Origin: Bacteroidales bacterium
GTDB lineage: Bacteria; Bacteroidota; Bacteroidia; Bacteroidales; CG2-30-32-10
DNA: 64,000 nt
Direction of reading: 5' to 3'
Assembly: GCA_035353855.1 (NCBI GenBank)
Contig: DAOQAK010000014.1
Span: 1 to 64,000, forward strand
The position numbers and the translations under genes are program-made. The notes beneath the pieces are model-generated. The model worked only from the letters and a program-made list of their open reading frames with translations. It did no database searches and was not told where the DNA came from. This document shows positions 8,664-18,540 of this stretch, piece after piece. Each line of letters begins with the position of its first letter. The first letter of the stretch is position 1.

Positions 8664-10774
8664 TTAGCTTTTTCTTAAACAGTAACCGGTTCCTGAGTAA
8701 ATATAACGCCCAACGCTTTGACTGTTACATATTACTCTGTCCCATACCGTAACACCTACTGAATATCCGCAAGCCGGGATACCTGAAGTATTAAAGGAGA
8801 ATGGGTTTCCCGGTGCTATGCTTGTTTCGGAATATTTATCCGGTACCGGAGGTAAGATTGTTCCTGCAACATGAAGTGTAAAACAATTAAAATATTTTCC
8901 GCGTGCAACAAAATGGCAATCAATATTACTGCCTACTACAAAATCTTTACAGTTGCCGCCATTGTCAATATTGAGAGCAGCTTCAAGTAATACGTTATTG
9001 CATAACTGAATATTTTTTATAACCGAACCATGACCGAGAATATCAAGTTTTATCTGCCATAAATCATCACCGCTGGTTTGCCAACGGACCAAAACATTGT
9101 CAATATTTACATTGTACGGTTGATATTCATAGTATCCGTTTACATCAGGATTGATGGTTGTATATTTTACATTGTAAGTGGTATTATCCCAACCAACAAG
9201 CAGTAGTTCGCTGTCCAGCGTAGTCCATGCTACATCTCCGGCTCGTCTAACCTGAACCCTGTATTTATATCCGGCAAAAGGAGGTCCCTGTAATACAACC
9301 GTTCCTGCAAACGGACATGGGCGCCCTAATGTATCAACTTTATGAGCATTCAGAATAAATATGGCATCCGATTCGGTTAATCCTGTTACTGCATCTATCC
9401 TGTCAACAGGTACACCACCTAATCCAATGATTGCAGGATATACTTCTCCCGGTACAATTCCCGGTTTTACCTGGATGAAGGTATCAACCCTGTTACCGTA
9501 TGTTTGTAAATCATCAGGATCGGTTTTTGAAGGTTCAACATTCCATGATAACACTCCGCGAATTTTTACAACATTAGGATTGATGCAGTTTTTGCGATGA
9601 TAAGTAAAATCATAAGGAAGGATTGCCGAATAGAATAAATGATTTTTTGATACTTCCGAAAAGTCGTGAGTATTTACTTTTGTTGTTCCTGCATATTCCC
9701 AGTTGCAATCGCCATTCCAGTCAACCCAAAAGGCAACATATTCATAGGAGCCTTTAGTGCAGAGGTCGCCGTTATAACCGGAAGTTTTTTTAATTTCAAT
9801 GGTTCCTACAAAACATTCTTTGTTATAATCCAATCCTACCGATTTCAATTCTTCAAAATCAATATTGGCTTTGGTTTTATTGAATAGTGAAATGATCTTA
9901 TCCCAGTCAAGATTAAAATATTTTATTTTGTCGATTACACTTTGTGTATAAACGGGATTGTTTTGTTTCGAGCATTTATCAATATCTTTAATGGTCAAGC
10001 GCAACGGGTCAACTTTAACATTATTTTTTTTATAATATTCAACCAATGCAATTAAATCCTGTGTAGCTTTTTTTGCATTGATATCATCGAATTTTTCATT
10101 GGTCTCGCTTTCAATGATCTTTTTTATGCTTTCCACTTTAAGTTGCGGATTGTTGATAGCCAGATCTAAAAATTTATTGATGAGTACTTCTTTAATTTCA
10201 AGGTCAGGGTGTATGTGTATAAATTGCGGAAGGTTCTTTATCTGAATTGTAGCATCTAAAGTATTCCCCCAAACCATAGTGTACTCAGGGTCGTTTGCAG
10301 TAGGTATTGCTTCCCATGATAGTATTGCTCTTGCTTTTGGCAAAACATGTTTTGAACAAAAAGCTTTTTTGGGATTGATGGTTAATGACGCAATATAGCT
10401 TAAAGGTTTTTCAGGGTGTTTAAGGCAATCGGTTTCAGTGGGGATATCGTGTAAGTTGATAGCGACATAACCCTGGTCTTCCCAGCCTGTGCCATAATCA
10501 AGAAAAATCTTACATATTCGAACGAGCCAAATCCGCATAAACTTCCTGAAAAACCATTTTGAAGTTTTATGGAAATTGTTGCTTCTAACTGGTTGGTTTC
10601 AGGATTAAAACCGAGAGCGGTCAATTCCTCGAATGTGGTGTTGCCGCTAGCGCTTTTTAATGCTTTCAGGTTGCTTTTCTTTATTTGTCCGAAATAATTC
10701 GGGTTTTCGATGATGAGCTTTTTGAAACTTGCTCTTTCTGCATGCAATTCACTTTTGATTACTTGTTTTGTCAT
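8664..10774 (-). CDS. Two-module hypothetical protein, interrupted by a one-base frameshift
   Basis: Two overlapping frames belong to one gene. The first (start 10774) reads MTKQVIKSEL to GSFEYVRFFLIM and runs out at 10400. The second, entered near 10505, continues with FLDYGTGWEDQGYVAINLHD. Adding one base to the 5-base A run at 10503-10507 joins them into a 703-residue protein with no other stop. Two homologous modules are visible. One has SGSLCGFGSFEYVRFFLDYG, INLHD and ARAILSWEAIPTANDPE. The other has NGDLCTKGSYEYVAFWVDW, VNTHD and IRGVLSWNVEPSKTDPD. A Cys-rich C-terminal domain follows. I recognise no family. There is no signal peptide. It is the last gene of a three-gene operon. A sequencing error in the homopolymer is as likely as a real mutation. 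Confidence 0.75.
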
Positions 10775-10797
10775 GTTTTTAATTTTAAGGGTGAAAA

Positions 10798-11028
10798 TTA
10801 TAATTTATTGATTGTTGGTATTTCTGCTATTTGTGCTATATCGCGGAAATCAATACCTACAATGCTTCCATGTTTTGCAAACCGGTATTCAATTCCTGTT
10901 ATCGCTCCTTTATATACAACGCTGCTGTTTCCTGTGTACTGATAATATACAGCGTGTTCAATATTTTTTGAATTTTTAGTTTCTGAAATATTGTATAGCT
11001 CTTTTAATTTTTTTCCGCAGCAACTCAT
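10798..11028 (-). CDS. Small hypothetical protein (phage-type small fold)
   Basis: This 76-residue protein begins MSCCGKKLKELYN. Its core is VYYQYTGNSSVVYKGAITGIEYRF followed by a short hydrophobic loop. From memory, similar short proteins with a Y-x-G...ITGxxYRF core occur in phage and prophage gene sets and in Bacteroidota, but no function is assigned. It starts one base after the stop of the DUF1360-like gene and ends 23 bases before the next start, so it is the middle gene of an operon. Confidence 0.6.
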   Translation of the reverse strand: MSCCGKKLKELYNISETKNSKNIEHAVYYQYTGNSSVVYKGAITGIEYRFAKHGSIVGIDFRDIAQIAEIPTINKL

Positions 11029-11029
11029 A

Positions 11030-11317
11030 TTATATTTCGTTTTTATTGGTTAATTTTTCTAAAATGATCGATAATCCTGATAAAGCGAGCCACAATAAAA
11101 ATATTTCCTTATGGCTTTCTCCAATAAAAAATGCGAAAGGTGCAGCAACCCAAACGCTGAGGCAATAGAAGCAGGAAAATAAATCGTTAAGGAATTTTAT
11201 TTTTAAAATACTTTTTCGGAATAAGAAAATAATATTGAAAGGACCGTCTTCCGCGTTGAACAAATGTGTGATGCGCCATACTGATAAAACACCCAGAACA
11301 AAAAAGTACCAATTCAT
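11030..11317 (-). CDS. DUF1360-like small membrane protein
   Basis: This 95-residue membrane protein has the pattern WRITHLFNAEDGPFNIIFLFR, then LNDLFSCFYCLSVWVA, then LLWLALSGLSIILEK, which I recognise as DUF1360. The family carries a conserved CFYC motif between two or three membrane helices and has no known function. I start it at the ATG at 11317. A longer frame would begin with TTG at 11344, which falls within a probable -7 box (TTACTTTG, 11342-11349). It is the first gene of the operon that continues with the phage-type small protein and the two-module protein. Confidence 0.7.
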   Translation of the reverse strand: MNWYFFVLGVLSVWRITHLFNAEDGPFNIIFLFRKSILKIKFLNDLFSCFYCLSVWVAAPFAFFIGESHKEIFLLWLALSGLSIILEKLTNKNEI

Positions 11318-11403
11318 TTTATATTTGAAATAAGATGAATGCAAAGTAACTTCAAACAGGTACTACGAAACAATTCTCTTTATCGGGTATTTTTAATAGT
11401 GAT

Positions 11404-11458
11404 GCATCCTCTTTTTAGGTGATGCTTACGTTGGTGTATCCTCTTTTTAGGGGAGGAA
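11404..11458. repeat. Two short palindromic direct repeats
   Basis: ATCCTCTTTTTAGG occurs twice, 32 bases apart, and each copy is embedded in a small inverted repeat (GCATC...GATGC and TCCTC...GAGGA). A related palindrome lies at 35501-35520. Elements of this shape are common between genes in Bacteroidota; any role in termination is a guess. Confidence 0.5.
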
Positions 11459-11515
11459 ATTTAAAATGGAATTTTAAAAAATGGGTAGGTGTAAAATTAT
11501 TTTTGCGAAATAATC

Positions 11516-13849
11516 TTAAAATTTAAAACTATAACTTACTGTAGGAATAAAAGGGAAGAGCGTTATCTGTTGCATGGAAACAAAATTATTTCCATCTACA
11601 GAATAATCGTTAAAGTAATAGAAGCTTGGATTTTTTTGATTGTACACATTGTATAAACTGATGTTCCAAATACGTTCCCCGTTTTTTAAAGTTCTCCGGA
11701 AGTTCACGCCAAAGTCGAGACGGTGATATGGAGCCATTCGGAATGAATTGATATTGGAATATAAATAAACCAAATATCCGCTTCCTTCATCGTAATATTT
11801 TTGTACAGGCAGTGTATAGGCTTGTCCCGACATATAAAGCCATGTTAAGGATATATCGACATATTTATTAAAAACATGCGAGAACACAATTTTTAATTCA
11901 TGCCTGCGGTCGAATTTAAAAGGGAAAGGATTTCCGTAATTCAAATTTGTAAATGTCCGTTCGTTTTTCGAAAGAGTATATCCTATCCAACCGGTACTTC
12001 TTCCAATCGATTTCTGAATTAAAAGTTCGGCACCTACAGCTTTGCCTTTTCCATCGGTTTCAATTTTTTCGTACCAGGGCTTTGACGAATTGAACGAGCT
12101 TACACCTTCTTTATAATTTATCAGGTTGCGCATATCTTTATAATATCCTTCAACTGAAAATTCAAATTTTCGGAACAAGGTTGTTGCATAACTTAAAACA
12201 TATTGATTGCTGTAACTCGGCGGTGCCAGCTCTATAGCGGGAACCCAGAAATCGATAGGGAATGCACTGCCTGTACCTGAAAGCATATGCATATTCTGGA
12301 TCATGCGTGAATATGCCAGCTTTACCGACATGTTTTTTGAAAAGCCATAATTGATTATACATCGTGGTTCAAGCGATGGAAAATGATTCGACTGAATATA
12401 ATAATCCGATAATCTCAGACCTGCTTTAGCTTCCAGGTTTTTTAATAATTGCAGTTTGCCTTCGCCATAAGCAGCAGCGGTATATCCGTATAATTTTACA
12501 TTGTTGTAAGTAGTGTCAAATATAGGTTCTTCATTATGTAATTCGTAATCGCGTCCAATACCGGGTTTAAAGAAGTGCCCGGTTAACGATACGCCTGTTT
12601 CAATAGAGAAGTTTTGATTCAATTGATATTCGAAATTACTTTTTGTATTTAGGTCATAAACACCGGAAAGAAAATTTGTACTTTGTTCTGACGAGCTGGT
12701 ATCGGTATTCGTTTTATAATAAATTTCATTTTTGTATCGGTATCTAACAAAAGAAAAAACAGTATTTCCAAAAAGTTTTTTGTTGTAAATATGAATCCAT
12801 TTGAATGCAGCCATGGTATTGCCCCATTTTTCTTCAGAACCATTTTCGCTTATAGTTGGTTGTTTTTCTTTGAATTTTACAAAAAGTTTATCATCGCCAT
12901 TATAAAAACTCAATGCAATATTATCGTTGTTCGAAAAGCGGTATGTCCATTTAAAATTCAAATCGTAAAAGTTGTATCCTGCGGTATAATTCCCGCGCGA
13001 TGCAATGCTCATTACAGGCCTTATCAGTAAATCATATAAAAACCGGCGGTAAGAAATAAAGTAAGAAGAAGTATCTTTTTTTACCGGGCCTTCAACAAAT
13101 ATTTTCGATGATAACAAACCCAATGTGAAGTTTCCCGTGATCTTATCTTTACTTCCATCTTTCATTCTTACATCGAGTACTGATGATAAACGTCCGCCAT
13201 AGCTGGCAGGGAAGCCGGCTTTGTATAATTTGGTTTCGTTAATGGCATCGTCGTTGAACAACGAAACAAATCCGCCGAGATGATTTATCTGGCAAAGTGG
13301 AACATCATCAAGCAGAACAAGATTCTGATCGGAAGAACCGCCTCTTACCATCAGCCCGTTCGAAAGTTCGCTTCCCGACTGAACTCCGGGCATCAGCTGG
13401 TATGCTTTAATTATATCGCGTTCACCGGCAAATGCAGGCAGTGTCCTCATTTGTGCTAAAGGAATTTCAACGGTTCCCACTTCGTCGCGTTTTTCAATAG
13501 GAGCAACATTATCCGCGTTAATAACCAATTCCTTTAATAATTTTCCGGCTTTTAATTTTATATTGATGATCGTATCTGTTTTTATTACGAAATCAATGGT
13601 GTCGGCAGCATACCCGATAAACGAATATACAATGTGTAAATTTTTATTTGAAGTATTATTAAACACAATTGAATAATATCCGTATTGATTTGTTGCCGTT
13701 CCGATTTTATTGTTTATGTCGTAAGCGTATGCACCCAGCAAAGCTTCGCCAGTCCTTGAATCAAGAATATAACCTTGTATGGTATATTTTTGTCCAAACA
13801 CAATCAGTGCGAAAAAAGAAAGAAACACGATAATAAATATTTTTTTCAT
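11516..13849 (-). CDS. TonB-dependent outer membrane receptor
   Basis: From the ATG at 13849 the protein has 777 residues. It has a signal peptide (MKKIFIIVFLSFFALIVFGQ), then a carboxypeptidase-regulatory-like beta domain (about residues 20-105). A TonB plug follows, with LMPGVQSGSELSNGLMVRGG and a LYKAGFPASYGGRLSSVLD segment, and then a long barrel rich in aromatic-ended strands. It ends in FIPTVSYSFKF with the C-terminal Phe typical of outer-membrane barrels. A longer frame opens at 13915, but the inner Met gives the signal peptide. The DUF4249 gene lies 13 bases upstream, a pairing seen repeatedly in Bacteroidota. The ligand is unknown. Confidence 0.92.
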   Translation of the reverse strand: MKKIFIIVFLSFFALIVFGQKYTIQGYILDSRTGEALLGAYAYDINNKIGTATNQYGYYSIVFNNTSNKNLHIVYSFIGYAADTIDFVIKTDTIINIKLKAGKLLKELVINADNVAPIEKRDEVGTVEIPLAQMRTLPAFAGERDIIKAYQLMPGVQSGSELSNGLMVRGGSSDQNLVLLDDVPLCQINHLGGFVSLFNDDAINETKLYKAGFPASYGGRLSSVLDVRMKDGSKDKITGNFTLGLLSSKIFVEGPVKKDTSSYFISYRRFLYDLLIRPVMSIASRGNYTAGYNFYDLNFKWTYRFSNNDNIALSFYNGDDKLFVKFKEKQPTISENGSEEKWGNTMAAFKWIHIYNKKLFGNTVFSFVRYRYKNEIYYKTNTDTSSSEQSTNFLSGVYDLNTKSNFEYQLNQNFSIETGVSLTGHFFKPGIGRDYELHNEEPIFDTTYNNVKLYGYTAAAYGEGKLQLLKNLEAKAGLRLSDYYIQSNHFPSLEPRCIINYGFSKNMSVKLAYSRMIQNMHMLSGTGSAFPIDFWVPAIELAPPSYSNQYVLSYATTLFRKFEFSVEGYYKDMRNLINYKEGVSSFNSSKPWYEKIETDGKGKAVGAELLIQKSIGRSTGWIGYTLSKNERTFTNLNYGNPFPFKFDRRHELKIVFSHVFNKYVDISLTWLYMSGQAYTLPVQKYYDEGSGYLVYLYSNINSFRMAPYHRLDFGVNFRRTLKNGERIWNISLYNVYNQKNPSFYYFNDYSVDGNNFVSMQQITLFPFIPTVSYSFKF

Positions 13850-13862
13850 TTTTTTTCTTTTT

Positions 13863-14750
13863 TCAAGGAGTTGATATTTCTTTGGTATCGGATGAATAAC
13901 CTGCAAATACACCATAACCGCCCGATATGTTCGTGTAAGGCATAACAGGATTAGTATTCCCGTTGTCGAAAATGGAATTGTTGTTCGAATTATTTTGTTT
14001 TATTATTTTTTGCATGTACTTGTAATATTCCTCTGTTACATGTTTTAGGTTAACTGCAATAATAAGACTATCGTTGTAACTCCATTTTAAAAATTCAAGT
14101 TTTATTTCTTTACTCTCGCCGTTGAAAGTTTTGTCGGTAAACATTACCCCGTTATACATATTGACTTCACTGTCGAATAGCGGATCGTTATTGTTATTTA
14201 TTTGCAAACCGTAATTATTCACATAAGTTGTAGAATCATAATCATTATAATAATAACTTGTACCATTTATTGTACACATATAAAAATCTGTGGTCGAACT
14301 ATTGTCGCTGATGTTAAAAGTAACAGCGCTTATATCGCCATTATTGGTTGTATACAGAACAGGTGTGAAATTAAAATCGGTCATTACTGTTTTTTCGGGA
14401 ATATGAGTGAAAGCTGAAATGTGCCGCCCATCAATGGAAGTAGCTGTAATAGCCAGTTTATCGTTTGCCTGCGGAATATATGTGGAATTATATACAGAAT
14501 CGTTTAAAATAAAATCTTCTTTATAAATATCGTTAACATATAAACTTATTGTTCCTTTCATTTGTTCATTCGATAAAGCTTCATTCATGTTTTTTGTTTC
14601 ATCAAAAAAAAGTTGTAATGAATCGTTTTCGCCGGCATAGCATATGGCAACAAGTTTTCTGTCTTGTATGGGGATATCTATTTTTACTTCTTTCTCACAG
14701 GAAATTAAAAAAAATGAAAACAGAAGTAAGATGAAAATATTTAATTTCAT
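13863..14750 (-). CDS. DUF4249 lipoprotein partner of the TonB receptor
   Basis: This 295-residue protein has a lipoprotein signal (MKLNIFILLLFSFFLISC, lipid attachment at Cys18). The region after it, EKEVKIDIPIQDRKLVAICYA and a following beta-rich domain, matches DUF4249. Members are outer-membrane-anchored and encoded directly beside a TonB receptor, so they are presumed to be ligand-capture partners, much as SusD works with SusC. It abuts the preceding barrel gene with no gap and the receptor gene follows 13 bases on, forming a clear operon. Confidence 0.88.
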   Translation of the reverse strand: MKLNIFILLLFSFFLISCEKEVKIDIPIQDRKLVAICYAGENDSLQLFFDETKNMNEALSNEQMKGTISLYVNDIYKEDFILNDSVYNSTYIPQANDKLAITATSIDGRHISAFTHIPEKTVMTDFNFTPVLYTTNNGDISAVTFNISDNSSTTDFYMCTINGTSYYYNDYDSTTYVNNYGLQINNNNDPLFDSEVNMYNGVMFTDKTFNGESKEIKLEFLKWSYNDSLIIAVNLKHVTEEYYKYMQKIIKQNNSNNNSIFDNGNTNPVMPYTNISGGYGVFAGYSSDTKEISTP

Positions 14751-15401
14751 TTAATCAAAATTATAATTGATACGATAAACAATTGCTGCTTTAAATTTAC
14801 TGTTGTATTTATAATAGGTATTGTTACTCGAAGTAAATATATCGTTATACGAAAGCCTCGCCATTACATCAATGCTTATTCTTCGGTATAATTCGAACGG
14901 AAAGAAATGGAAACGGATACCCGGCGATAAACTGGCACCTGCATTTATTTTGTCACTACTTTTGATATTGATATTAAATATCGAATCGTTAATTGCATCG
15001 GTATGTTTAAATGAGCCGAATACGGCCGATTCAAAATATAAATTTACATTACGGGTGTAATGAAGATACAGCCTTCCGAACAGTGATGGATTTATGGAAT
15101 AATATTTTTGTGTATACACTTCATTTAATAATTTATTTTTCACAGTAAAACCGCCAAAAATTTCTCCGCCATAAGTTATCCTGTTACTTTTATGTATGCT
15201 GTATCTTAATGAGTATCGACAATCATTTATTTCAGAAAGCGGAATACCCGAACTGATATAAGGATTAAAGCTAATACCAATGCTGCGTTTATATTTTATT
15301 GTGGAACGTATAATGGAATCCTGATCCTGCGAAAAAATATTTTTCGATGGGAGTAATAAAAATGAAAGAATGATAAGATATTTTATTGATGAGTAATTCA
15401 C
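14751..15401 (-). CDS. Outer-membrane beta-barrel-like protein of unknown function
   Basis: This 216-residue protein starts at a GTG and has a signal peptide (about residues 1-24, cleavage near NIFSQDQD). The remainder alternates polar and aromatic residues in short strands (YTRNVNLYFESAVFGSFKH, FKAAIVYRINYNF) and ends in an aromatic-polar strand, suggesting a small outer-membrane barrel. It is the first gene of the operon leading into DUF4249 and the TonB receptor; its stop codon touches the start of the next gene. I cannot assign a family. Confidence 0.65.
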   Translation of the reverse strand: MNYSSIKYLIILSFLLLPSKNIFSQDQDSIIRSTIKYKRSIGISFNPYISSGIPLSEINDCRYSLRYSIHKSNRITYGGEIFGGFTVKNKLLNEVYTQKYYSINPSLFGRLYLHYTRNVNLYFESAVFGSFKHTDAINDSIFNINIKSSDKINAGASLSPGIRFHFFPFELYRRISIDVMARLSYNDIFTSSNNTYYKYNSKFKAAIVYRINYNFD

Positions 15402-15516
15402 GAATTATTTATGAAATAAAACAAATTATTTTTTGGAAGAAACGTAAATAGTATGATAAAAGTATTTTATGATGAAAATTTTATTTCCTAAAATTTATGA
15501 TATACTATATAATGAA

Positions 15517-16260
15517 TTAATTCAATCCATTCTCAACAGCAAAGCATACAAGCGACGCAACGTTTTTTAGGTTAAGTTTTTTTAATAAATTTTTTCGATG
15601 CGAATCAACCGTGTTCACACTTATAATAAGTTTTGTACTTATTTCTTTATTTGAAAAACCGTTAGCTATCAATCGCAATACATCTTCTTCGCGGCGAGTG
15701 ATTGATCTTAGCAGCAATTGATTTTTTAATCGCATATTCTCTTTCAGTAATTCTTCGATTTTTGCACCGGTATCTACAGGTGTTGACAGGTTCACCGATA
15801 CGGCAAGCACCAGCCATGGTTTGCCTTCGCTGGTTCTTTTAAATAAAGTCCGGGTAGTATATAATTTAAGCCATTCCCCGTTCTTATGTTTGATCCGGAA
15901 AAGTGTTGAATGCTTTTCTCCTTTGTCATTTAAAAAGAAAGAAATGGTTTCATTCACTTTATCAAAATCATCGGGGTGGTAATAATTGGCAAGGTAATCG
16001 ATTCCCATTGCAACAATATCATCAGGTGAAAAACCAAGGATGTCGATGAATTGCTTGTGGTTGCCCCAGATCATTTTACTTGTATTTAGGTCATCAATAT
16101 GAATTAATACATTTGCTTTTGAAATAATTTCATCGTACAATAAAACTTTTTCTTTTAATTCAATATTGTCATTAATATATTGCAGGCTTGAATTGGCAAG
16201 CTTCTTAATACTGTCTTGCAACGATTCGATATCATTTTTTACTTCAGATATTTTTTGCAT
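15517..16260 (-). CDS. PAS-domain LuxR-type transcriptional regulator
   Basis: This 247-residue protein has three parts. Residues 1-40 form a coiled coil (KNDIESLQDSIKKLANSS). Residues about 50-160 form a PAS domain with the PAC-like end FRIKHKNGEWLKLYTTRTLF. Residues about 185-247 form a LuxR helix-turn-helix: LTRREEDVL-like SITRREEDVLRLIANGFSNK followed by ISVNTVDSHRKNLLKKL. There is no receiver domain, so input probably comes through the PAS fold. It lies between the dipeptidase gene and the barrel/DUF4249/TonB operon, and may regulate either; 115 bases separate it from the operon's first gene. Confidence 0.9.
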   Translation of the reverse strand: MQKISEVKNDIESLQDSIKKLANSSLQYINDNIELKEKVLLYDEIISKANVLIHIDDLNTSKMIWGNHKQFIDILGFSPDDIVAMGIDYLANYYHPDDFDKVNETISFFLNDKGEKHSTLFRIKHKNGEWLKLYTTRTLFKRTSEGKPWLVLAVSVNLSTPVDTGAKIEELLKENMRLKNQLLLRSITRREEDVLRLIANGFSNKEISTKLIISVNTVDSHRKNLLKKLNLKNVASLVCFAVENGLN

Positions 16261-16301
16261 ATTTTAAAATTTTAATACGAATAAAAATCAATCATTATAA
16301 A

Positions 16302-17723
16302 TTAATAGTTGTTGACAGCAAAATAATATGCATTACGAAACATTACTTTGTCAATAATATCATTAGGGAGCAATTTATTTCCCGTGCGAAGTTTTTCGCC
16401 TTCGTTTTCCATATACTTTTCGGCATGTTTTATTAAATGCACTGACAGGTCATTCATGTCTTCGGCTGTGATAAAATAATTTATAGGGTTAATGATACCG
16501 TCGTAATCGCTGCCAATACATTGAATATCCCATGCTCCATCAATGCCTGCTTTATCAATGGTTTCTGCAATATGCTGTATTTGATCCCATATTAATTTGC
16601 TCCACATTTTTTTTCCTGCAAATATATTTTCAGTAAAATCAGGCAATGCGTTTTTATCGGCTATCCTGTTTTTTTCAAGCATGATTCCGAAAAGTCCGTA
16701 TGATTCTTTTATTTTAATTATTTCTTCATCATCAAAATTTATATCATCATTGCAGAACAATGGATCGCCATTGCCTGTGACTGCTGCATGACTTACTATA
16801 ATGGGAATGTTTTCCTGTTTGTATTTTGTTCCAAGAATTTGATAATATCGTTCCCTGGTAGTTTTGCTCATGTGCTTGATGTCGATCAGCATTCTTTTGC
16901 CATCAGTTTTGTTAAACAATGTATCGAATACATCCAGGCCAAAAGGTGTGAAATTGAAATTATTTCCTGTCCCCATTTTCTGGTCGATAAGCAGACTTAC
17001 TTTTTGTAAACTCTCACAATGTCCGCAAAGCTGGTTGTAGAAATGATGGGTGTATGTAACAAATAATGGAGGATGTTCCCATTTTTTTGCGGTAACAATA
17101 TTATCTAAAAATGATCTGGAAGAATAGGGCACTTCTTTGTGAAGACCTATACCAAAGGAGTGCAGCCCTTCAATGGTATTCACGACAGCAATGGAAAATT
17201 TATCATTATCATTTAAAGCCTGATCCATTTCACTCGCATTTTTTACTAAAACATAATTGCATGTTTTATTATCAATGATAACATCTGCACCACTTTTCTG
17301 TTTCAGGAAGTCGTATTCTGAACATAGATCCGAAAAATAATCTGTCTTTTCAATAACATATTCTATCCTGTTATCGTGTAAGCCGCTGAAAAATTCTTTA
17401 ATTTCATTTGATGCTTCTCCTGTTCCCAGCCTGTTTATGAAAAAGCCTTTTTCAATAGGATATAATGAAGAATAAATTAATCGGACATTTCCCTTCATCA
17501 ATGTTGTAAGATCGGATTGTGAATATCTTGTTACTCCAAGAATATCCCTTAATAATTTTTCTTTAAATGTTGGAGGGTTATAATACCACAAACTTCTGTT
17601 ATCATAAATATCGACTGATTGAATAAGATCCATTTTTGTTTGCTGGCTTCCCTTATCAGGAAACGCATTCGCGTATGGCTGCATTGCAGGGTGGCAATGT
17701 ATATCGGCAAAACAATTGTTCAT
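16302..17723 (-). CDS. M19-family dipeptidase-like metallohydrolase
   Basis: This 473-residue protein has the amidohydrolase-fold motifs of membrane (renal-type) dipeptidases. They are an N-terminal FADIHCHP metal site (Asp7/His9/His11), the segment LIDIKHMS, the ligand His in IPIIVSHAAVTGNG, and GSDYDGI near residue 410. There is no signal peptide, so it is probably cytoplasmic. It is about 100 residues longer than typical M19 enzymes, with an N-terminal insert before the barrel. The substrate, probably a dipeptide, is inferred from the family only. Confidence 0.8.
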   Translation of the reverse strand: MNNCFADIHCHPAMQPYANAFPDKGSQQTKMDLIQSVDIYDNRSLWYYNPPTFKEKLLRDILGVTRYSQSDLTTLMKGNVRLIYSSLYPIEKGFFINRLGTGEASNEIKEFFSGLHDNRIEYVIEKTDYFSDLCSEYDFLKQKSGADVIIDNKTCNYVLVKNASEMDQALNDNDKFSIAVVNTIEGLHSFGIGLHKEVPYSSRSFLDNIVTAKKWEHPPLFVTYTHHFYNQLCGHCESLQKVSLLIDQKMGTGNNFNFTPFGLDVFDTLFNKTDGKRMLIDIKHMSKTTRERYYQILGTKYKQENIPIIVSHAAVTGNGDPLFCNDDINFDDEEIIKIKESYGLFGIMLEKNRIADKNALPDFTENIFAGKKMWSKLIWDQIQHIAETIDKAGIDGAWDIQCIGSDYDGIINPINYFITAEDMNDLSVHLIKHAEKYMENEGEKLRTGNKLLPNDIIDKVMFRNAYYFAVNNY

Positions 17724-17991
17724 GTGAATTTTCTTAGGGGTAAATGATTATGTGTGACGGTAAATTTAATAATATTTCTAATAGTTTGATGTCGATAAAA
17801 AAAATATTATTTAATATAAAATTATATATATTATATTACAAATGATATAAAACTAAATAATTTGTATTTAAAAACAGGCATGAATATTATTAAAATAAGA
17901 TGTTGAAAATTTTAAGTTTCAAGTCTTGATTTAAAATCTCAAATCTAATCCACAGCGTCGGACTTAAATTAATCTTAAAAATCCAAAGTCA

Positions 17992-18540
17992 AAAGTTTAT
18001 AGGAATGGAGGCTTGTTAAGGTTAAAGTTATTTGTTGAATGTGAAAATTCCTTCACATCATTTTTCGATAAACTCAAAATGACTGCTGGCGCACGGTCAG
18101 GCTGAGTTCATCGAAGCCAGATGATGTATAAAATGTGATTTGATTTTCTTTCGACTTTAAATTATCAACCAACCCAGTAGCTCAACCTTTCAACCATTGC
18201 AAAGTAGAAAGTTAATAGGAGTAGCGGTTTGTTAAGGTTAAAGTTATTTGTTGAATGTGAAAATTCCTTCACATCATTTTTCGATAAACTCAAAATGACT
18301 GCTGGCGCACGGTCAGGCTGAGTTCATCGAAGCCAGATGATGTATAAAATGTGATTTGATTTTCTTTCGACTTTAAATTATCAACCAAACCAGTAGCTCA
18401 ACCTTTCAACAATTGACATCGTGGAAAGTTTATAGGAGTAGCGGCTAGTTAAGGCTATAGTTATTTGTTGAAAGTAAAGTTTCCATCGCCCCATATTTCG
18501 ATAAACTCAATATGACGGCTGGCGCACGATAAGGCTTAGT
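17992..18540. repeat. Tandem 216-217-bp intergenic repeats (two full, one partial)
   Basis: Units start with AAAGTTTATAGGA-like sequence at 17992, 18208 and 18425. The first two are nearly identical across about 200 bases, including TTCGATAAACTCA and the partly palindromic TGAGTTCATCGAA; the third is shorter and more diverged and runs into the last codons of the neighbouring gene. The bases from 17724 to 17991 hold nothing I recognise. Confidence 0.85.

Noticed and set aside
10400..10538. Two separate overlapping genes or programmed frameshifting in the two-module protein
   Set aside because: The join restores a module repeated later in the same protein, and the site is a plain A5 run without an obvious stimulatory structure; error or mutation is more likely.
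8664..11317. Part of a prophage
   Set aside because: Only one small protein recalls phage genes; no integrase, capsid, terminase or attachment sites are present.
17992..18540. A CRISPR array
   Set aside because: Units are about 216 bp and nearly wholly identical, without short repeats and unique spacers; no cas genes are present.
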